NCBI GenBank assembly: GCA_950295325.1
Contig: OX485803.1
Span: 64,683,554 to 64,747,553, forward strand
From: Polytrichum commune
Taxonomy: Eukaryota; Streptophyta; Polytrichopsida; Polytrichales; Polytrichaceae
Reading direction: 5' to 3'
DNA length: 64,000 nt
Numbering within the stretch: the first letter of the stretch is position 1; every line of letters starts with the position of its first letter. The position numbers were made by a program, and so were the translations under genes. Shown one piece after another: positions 58,761 through 64,000 of this stretch. The notes below the pieces were generated by a model. The model made no database searches. It saw only the letters and a program-made list of their open reading frames with translations, and had not been told where the DNA came from.

Positions 58761-61169
58761 CCATTCAAGGTGTTCACCTTCGACAGGAGGCAGTAGTCAT
58801 CGAGGTCCCTCTAATTCTCGTAATGCCCGTTTCGAGATTACACACATATTTAGACCAACTAGAAAATGAAGCAACACCATATTGCATGCCGGCGGCAACA
58901 TCAAAGTCGTCTTTCTTTATTTCTTTCTTTCTCTCTCTATTGTTACTAAATAGGCAAGGTTTGGAGATATTATAACTTCTCATCCAAACATTTGTACATG
59001 TTTCGAAAAATTGTGTGTCACTCCGTTGTATACTGTGGTTTTTTTTTTTGTTTTGGTTTTTAAAATTTTAATTTTTTGGAGTGAAGTATCTTATTTTGGA
59101 CCGATTTATGTGATTTACAACTATATTGTTAAAATTCCCTTTTCCGCTAGCGTGGGGTCCACCACACTCAAGACGGTGCCCCTTGTGGTCCTTTGTTGGG
59201 GTTTGTTTAATGCGCTTCGATGTTTTCCAAGTACATGAAAGTGGGAAAACAAGGAGATAATACGGTAGAGAATCTATTGGGATGACATTTCATTTTCATT
59301 TGATTTTTTTTCTAGTTGCCAAATATTAAATCGCCCTATGTAGTTGGAGATGCCGTAGTTTGGCATTTAGGCACGTGGTGGGAGCCAGGACTTGTAAGAG
59401 GTCCGTCCCCGGCCGGGTGGATGAATTCCTTGGCCACTTTTGGGCTATAAAGTAACCGAGGTTCGCTCCCCTAGCCACCGACCACTGCGGGAATCTCGGT
59501 GAAATAACCGAGGAGGCCGAGGTGCTTTCACATTACGAAGCTTTGTGAAGCATTGTGTGAGTTCTATTTTGTGAGAGCCGTCGAGCTCTTTGAAAAACGG
59601 GCGACACTCGGAGAAATCGGGAAAGAAAGAAAAAAAAGAAGAGGTCTAGTAGTTGAATGGTTCGTTTGGTATTTGTCGCCGAATGAGAGGCAAAACCCAC
59701 CAAAAGTAGTATACTACGTGTCAAATGTGTGCCGAATTGATCATCCCGACATAAAGTGTAATTATTTTGACTAGTCTCGGATGGCAATGCTTTATTGGGT
59801 ATGGTTGAAAAGGCCGAGTTTCCTACTTAGTTATGAGGTGCGACACTAATGCATTGGTGAGCTTCGACACGACGATCATTTGCCTTACAATATCATGTGA
59901 TACTATCCAAACAATCAATCACTTCAAAGCCCTCACTTTTAAGCTTTAGAAATACTTCACAAATACTTAACAAGTTGAAAAAGTGACGGATACCAATCAG
60001 AAGACCTAATTATGCATAGAGAAATATGAGCAAAAGATTCTCCACGAGATGCGTGTTGCCATTTGTGGTTTCATTCATTTACCAAGGAGGTACGTGCACT
60101 AGTCGTTGCCTTAAAACGTGGTGTCTTTTCAACATAAACTAAAATGATCCAAATGGCCCGGCACCATGTTGAAAGAACCACAATGTGTGTCAAAATGATT
60201 GAAATGACACAAAACGTGGTCTTTGCTATACAACATGGACCTTTTGACATGGTTATGGGTTTGAATCGTTTTGGTTTGAGTTGAAAAGAACCACATTCTT
60301 TTTAATGGTACTGCACAGAAAGGACCAAGCAACTCAATGTGTCATTGGGTGACCACAAACATGGCTCCACTTGGTACACTCTCCTCTTGACTTTCTTCAC
60401 AAAAAATCCTCAACTCAAGATATTAAAAAACCTTTAGATTGAGGACACATGTGGCGCTTATGTGGCGCCGCACTTGTCATCCCAATGCAACTTTCTTCAA
60501 AGCACTCAACACCAAGATGCAACGTTTTAAGTTAGCTTTGGGTCTTGCAATCGAGTTGCCTACAATGTGACACTTTTTCATACAACTCACCGCCTGAACC
60601 CCGAGCTAGGTACCGCGCAGTGGTTGCTTAGAAACGTCAAAAGGTCAAATTAGTATTTTGAGGTGGGGCCAAAGATGACAAGGTTCTTAACATTTCTAGG
60701 CTCCAAATATAAGCTTCCCGCGTCCCAACCTTCTTTTCTCTATTTGATAGGCTTTGTTAGGTCACCAATCCATGGCGGGCACCAACTTTTGAGGTATGAT
60801 TTGTGTGTTGAAAGTTCATGTATGAAGTTACTCTAAAGGAGTCCCAAATATTGTTCATCAACGTGTGGAGATCAAGTCTACTACTCGACAATACCTATTA
60901 CGTAGAAGCGCCGAACTATGTGTATGACCTGATTTCAAGACCTATTTTTGGGTCTCAAAGTGGTCACTTGTGTGCTTCAAAATGGATCCAAATGGATATT
61001 ACTTTAGAGACCCCCTGTAGATTAGTCGTGCCAATTTTACAAGCATGTTGTTTGGAATTAGCTAGTGATACCTTAATTACTATCATTTCACTGCATCAAC
61101 CAAACAATTTGTTCTTTATTTTATTATTTGGGGATGTTGTCAATTTCCAATCTCATCACAACAACATTT
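58761..61169. other. No gene recognised
   Basis: A C/T tract lies at about 58912-58940. A GC-richer block near 59380-59530 contains GGTTCGCTCCCC, a possible lone B-box-like match. Direct repeats of TTGAAA(A)GAACCACA lie at about 60170 and 60281. The frame at 60818-61255 has no domain. Confidence 0.4.
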
Positions 61170-61910
61170 TCTTCAAAGAAGGTTTTTTTGCACACCATGA
61201 AGCTCGTGGGATTTCAAGAATTAGTCACTTAAGTTGTTCTAAAAACCAATGCTAAGCATGAGGAAACTTTAGAAAGGCTCAACTAAGGACCACTTTACAC
61301 TACAACTTCACGGTCCTTGACCCACGATATGCCCATGTAAATTATGTGATCGGCCGAGAAGCCGAAGACAATCCAAGTTTACTTTACACTAGACCTTGAA
61401 GGCAAATGAGAGATCAAGGAAGCCCGGATGGATATAAATTAAATCTACATGGTGTCCTACATGGCACCAAGTGGGTGATGATGCATGCACAAGGAAAGGT
61501 GGGTATAACACAAAACCAAGGTTCACGGCAATCAATTAAATTGCCATTGGCTTCTAAAAATACTATATACCATGGTGAGACCCAAACCCGAACATATGTG
61601 ACAATCTCTCAACATGGTCCACTTTCACTTGACACTAAGCTTGAGGGCCCTTCAATTCAAAAATATTGAATTTCTATTTCCCCACAGTATGCCCTTTGAA
61701 TGATTTTCAAGGCCCCATAGATTTTCGTCGTGGTGGCTTGTGGTCCGTGTGTAAAAGCGGCCCCTCCATTCCCAATTTCATCCCAAAAACTTGCTTCCAA
61801 GAAGGTTTTGCATACCATGAAGTTGAAGAAAATAGTCACTCAAGTTGCCCCCGAAAGCAGTCCTGGAGGCCATACCGTGGGAAAGGAAATTTTTACAAAG
61901 TCTCAACTAA
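61170..61910. repeat. Local direct duplication flanking MITE A copy 6
   Basis: 61170-61286 and about 61787-61910 share TTC.AAGAAGGTTTT, GCA.ACCATGAAG, ATAGTCACT.AAGTTG-type blocks and finish with CTCAACTAAGG. Two different MITEs start at this same CTCAACTAAGG sequence, one after each duplicate, so each duplicate offered or created an equivalent TAA target. Confidence 0.65.
61287..61763. mobile_element. MITE A-like, copy 6 (diverged)
   Basis: Starts GGACCACTTTACAC after TAA (61284-61286) and ends GTGTAAAAGCGGCCC. Interior blocks such as GTCCTACATGGCACCAAGTGG and GTATAACACAAAACCAA follow the order seen in other MITE A copies. Confidence 0.65.
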
Positions 61911-62424
61911 GGGTCCCTTTACACCTAGAGGCTGGGCCAATTCCCCTTGAGGCCATTTGCATGAAATTTCAGCCCCTTTTGGGTTGGAGGCCGGCCTCAA
62001 CTACACATTACAATCATATTATAATGGGGGCCAATTTTCGCATATGTAAATGCCTTAGGGCCAAGAAGCTAGGCCGATTCAATAAATCTAGCATAACCTA
62101 TCGGATCTAGCATAATCTAGCATAGAGTTGTTTAGATAGATCTCCACATAATCCAATGGATATGGTTCGTTAATTTTTTTTTAAAGTTTTAAAATTGAAA
62201 TATGACATTGGCCTTCCATTTTGGGTGCACCCAATTCAATGAGCTCAAGCTGTGTCAGACCATGCATTTTTTGATTTTTAAAAAAAAAATTCATAACAGC
62301 AAATCAGCCTGGCCTCTAGGTGTAAAGGGGTCGGGGCCGATTTCAACCTTTTGGCCAACCACAAGTGAGGATTTCAAGCCCCTTACACAACGAATTGGCC
62401 CGCCCTCTAGGTATAGAGTGGCCC
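61911..62424. mobile_element. MITE D, 514 bp
   Basis: Inverted ends GGGTCCCTTTACACCTAGAG and CTCTAGGTATAGAGTGGCCC, with TAA at 61908-61910 and 62425-62427. A third copy of the terminal motif (CCTCTAGGTGTAAAGGGG) lies inside at about 62311-62329, suggesting a nested or rearranged end. PIF/Harbinger-like. Confidence 0.88.
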
Positions 62425-62470
62425 TAAGTAAGTCATAGAGGATAACAAAAGCCGGTGTGAGGGAGAGAGG

Positions 62471-62754
62471 AATCGTATACGAGCGTACCTCTCATTCATC
62501 CAACATAAAAACCTTCATATTATATGTAATCCATATGTTACCTCATTTAGTTGCTTTGACACTGAAATTGGCTTCAAAGACCCCACATTAAGCTACTCGA
62601 AGTCATTTGGGCGAACCAACCCATACACTAATTCCTTGTTGGATGCCTAAACCCTTGCCTCTAAAGAACCACTGTACAGGTTGGTTCGCCCCATCCCTTG
62701 TAAAGCGCCAAGTTTTTTTTTTTGAAGTTGGATGGATGCACTCGTATACGATAA
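62471..62754. mobile_element. MITE H, copy 3
   Basis: ATCGTATACGAGCGTACCTC and GCACTCGTATACGATAA are inverted ends. The interior matches copy 1 in reverse orientation. A C14 run follows. Confidence 0.7.
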
Positions 62755-64000
62755 ACCCCCCCCCCCCCCCCATCCCCCTCTCCCGGAAACGAGTGGCATG
62801 TGTTTAAGACATACTTAACCACAATGGATAACAACGCGGTCGGGATTCAATGGAAATGAGCCACCCACTATTTGTGGCACCCGGGCGATGTAAGTAAGCT
62901 TAATACGTCGTACCTTTGCTTTGTAGTGATGAGAGAAACTAGGGCGCATTGAAGGAGCTCTGAACATGCACATGAAGTGCTTGAAGTCGCTAGATTGAGA
63001 CCACTCATGGGGTGTCATTAGAAACGGGCGCTTTCTGTGAAGCGGCTAAAAGGACTTCCACGGCAAAAGGTGAAGACGAGGGCAGCGATGTGGGTGGATT
63101 AAAAATAGGGGAGGGAAGCTCTCAATGCCGCCTTTAGGTATCTTGCAAGATATGGGTGTCAGACGTGACTCAAGTGGCTCTGACCCCGAATATATATGTG
63201 TATATATACACACATATATATGCAACTAGTTTGTTTATTAATTATCTCTGCACGCTGTGCCCTCCATAGCCTACACTCCGACACCCCCAGACGCTATGCT
63301 ATAGCAAGCACTCAAACAAAGGCCATGAACTCGATGATGCAGCTCGATCATGAGGCCCCCTTCTCACTTGCATTAAAGTTAAGATGGCCATCTTCCTTCA
63401 TTCCTTCCTTTCTCTCTTTCTCTCTCTCTCTGATCCCCTCACTTTGGAATGCTAATTGCCTCGTATACCTAAACCCACCATTATGTTTCACAAATCGTAC
63501 ACTGCAGGCCACTCCAACATGTCCAGAGATCATCTCTCTCGCTCGCTCTCTACCATCAGTGGTCATTTTGGAATACTTTGTAAGGTAGAAATACCATAAC
63601 CCATGAAAATAAGGTGGTTCGCATTGAAGATCTGGTCTGACAATCATGAGATGATTTTCCAAGATAGACGAGAAGGGTTCGTGAAGAATGAATGCAAGTT
63701 GTTTCATATGTTTCTGGCCTATACAAAAAAAATGCTACAATTTTTTCAAAGGGTAAAGTTGTCCAACCCTCTACTCGTTCACTAGATTCTCCCTACACCG
63801 AACACGGTAATCCGCAATTCCATACAGGAACATCGCCTAAATCGGTTACCTCATGAGTACATTAACACTTGGCTCCCGTTGGCTACACTAAGTGTACACG
63901 CATTGAAGTTGCCGCCGAGGCATGATCCGTTTTGGAAATGGCACTTCACCATTATGACGGCGGTCTAGTGCACGGCTAGAGGGTGGTTAATGGGCTATGG
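62755..64000. other. No gene recognised; palindromic TA/CA tract
   Basis: 63190-63222 is a self-complementary TATATATGTGTATATATACACACATATATA-type tract. CT-rich tracts lie at about 63405-63432. Frames at 63196-63588 and 63348-63707 on opposite strands show no domain. Confidence 0.4.

Noticed and set aside
60818-61255. 145-codon plus-strand open frame
   Set aside because: Its end lies in a duplicated repeat segment and the protein matches no family I recognise. Could be a decayed transposon gene, but unsupported.
1-64000. CRISPR array, operon or bacterial defence system
   Set aside because: No regularly spaced short direct repeats with unique spacers and no bacterial-type gene packing. The spliced gene shows a plant nuclear genome.

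Overview
The window is nuclear DNA of a land plant. The evidence is one spliced gene for a plant-specific four-ACT-domain (ACR-family) protein with canonical GT-AG introns, set in a long AT-rich background of decayed transposable elements. One convincing gene in 64 kb, plus layered old insertions, suggests a fairly large repeat-rich genome. The species cannot be fixed from the sequence. A 5S rRNA-derived element resembles the Cassandra retrotransposons of vascular plants, but that is only a hint.

Positions 1-10200: the ACR gene lies on the minus strand, with coding sequence 6485 to 3463 in seven exons that join cleanly to 480 residues. Its upstream side (6.5-10 kb) holds leader and promoter candidate sequence with (CTCA)n, (CACAG)n and (GA)n tracts. 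Its downstream side holds a diverged tandem duplication (about 978-1875) and a foldback hairpin (375-663).

Positions 10200-37600 form an accessory repeat field. It contains several families of short non-autonomous DNA transposons (MITEs): PIF/Harbinger-like with TAA target duplications, pogo/mariner-like with TA duplications, TACACT-ended elements, and long near-perfect foldbacks. It also has a tRNA-derived SINE and several unnamed dispersed repeats. No convincing protein gene is seen there.

Positions 37600-41600 hold the best-resolved structure: a dead LINE on the plus strand (ORF1 zinc knuckle, then reverse transcriptase) that apparently lacks its endonuclease region. It was interrupted by a 1361-bp solo LTR with a 5-bp target duplication, and by two adjacent MITEs with TAA at their junctions. 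Removing the insertions restores LINE protein similarity across the joins.

Positions 41600-64000 are again repeats: two copies of the 5S-derived element, further MITEs, another foldback copy, and a local duplication near 61.2-61.9 kb. Long stretches there show only random open frames. The elements do not form a pathway. The coherent story is one housekeeping-type regulatory gene beside a stratified transposon graveyard. I found no operon-like or defence-like novel gene system.
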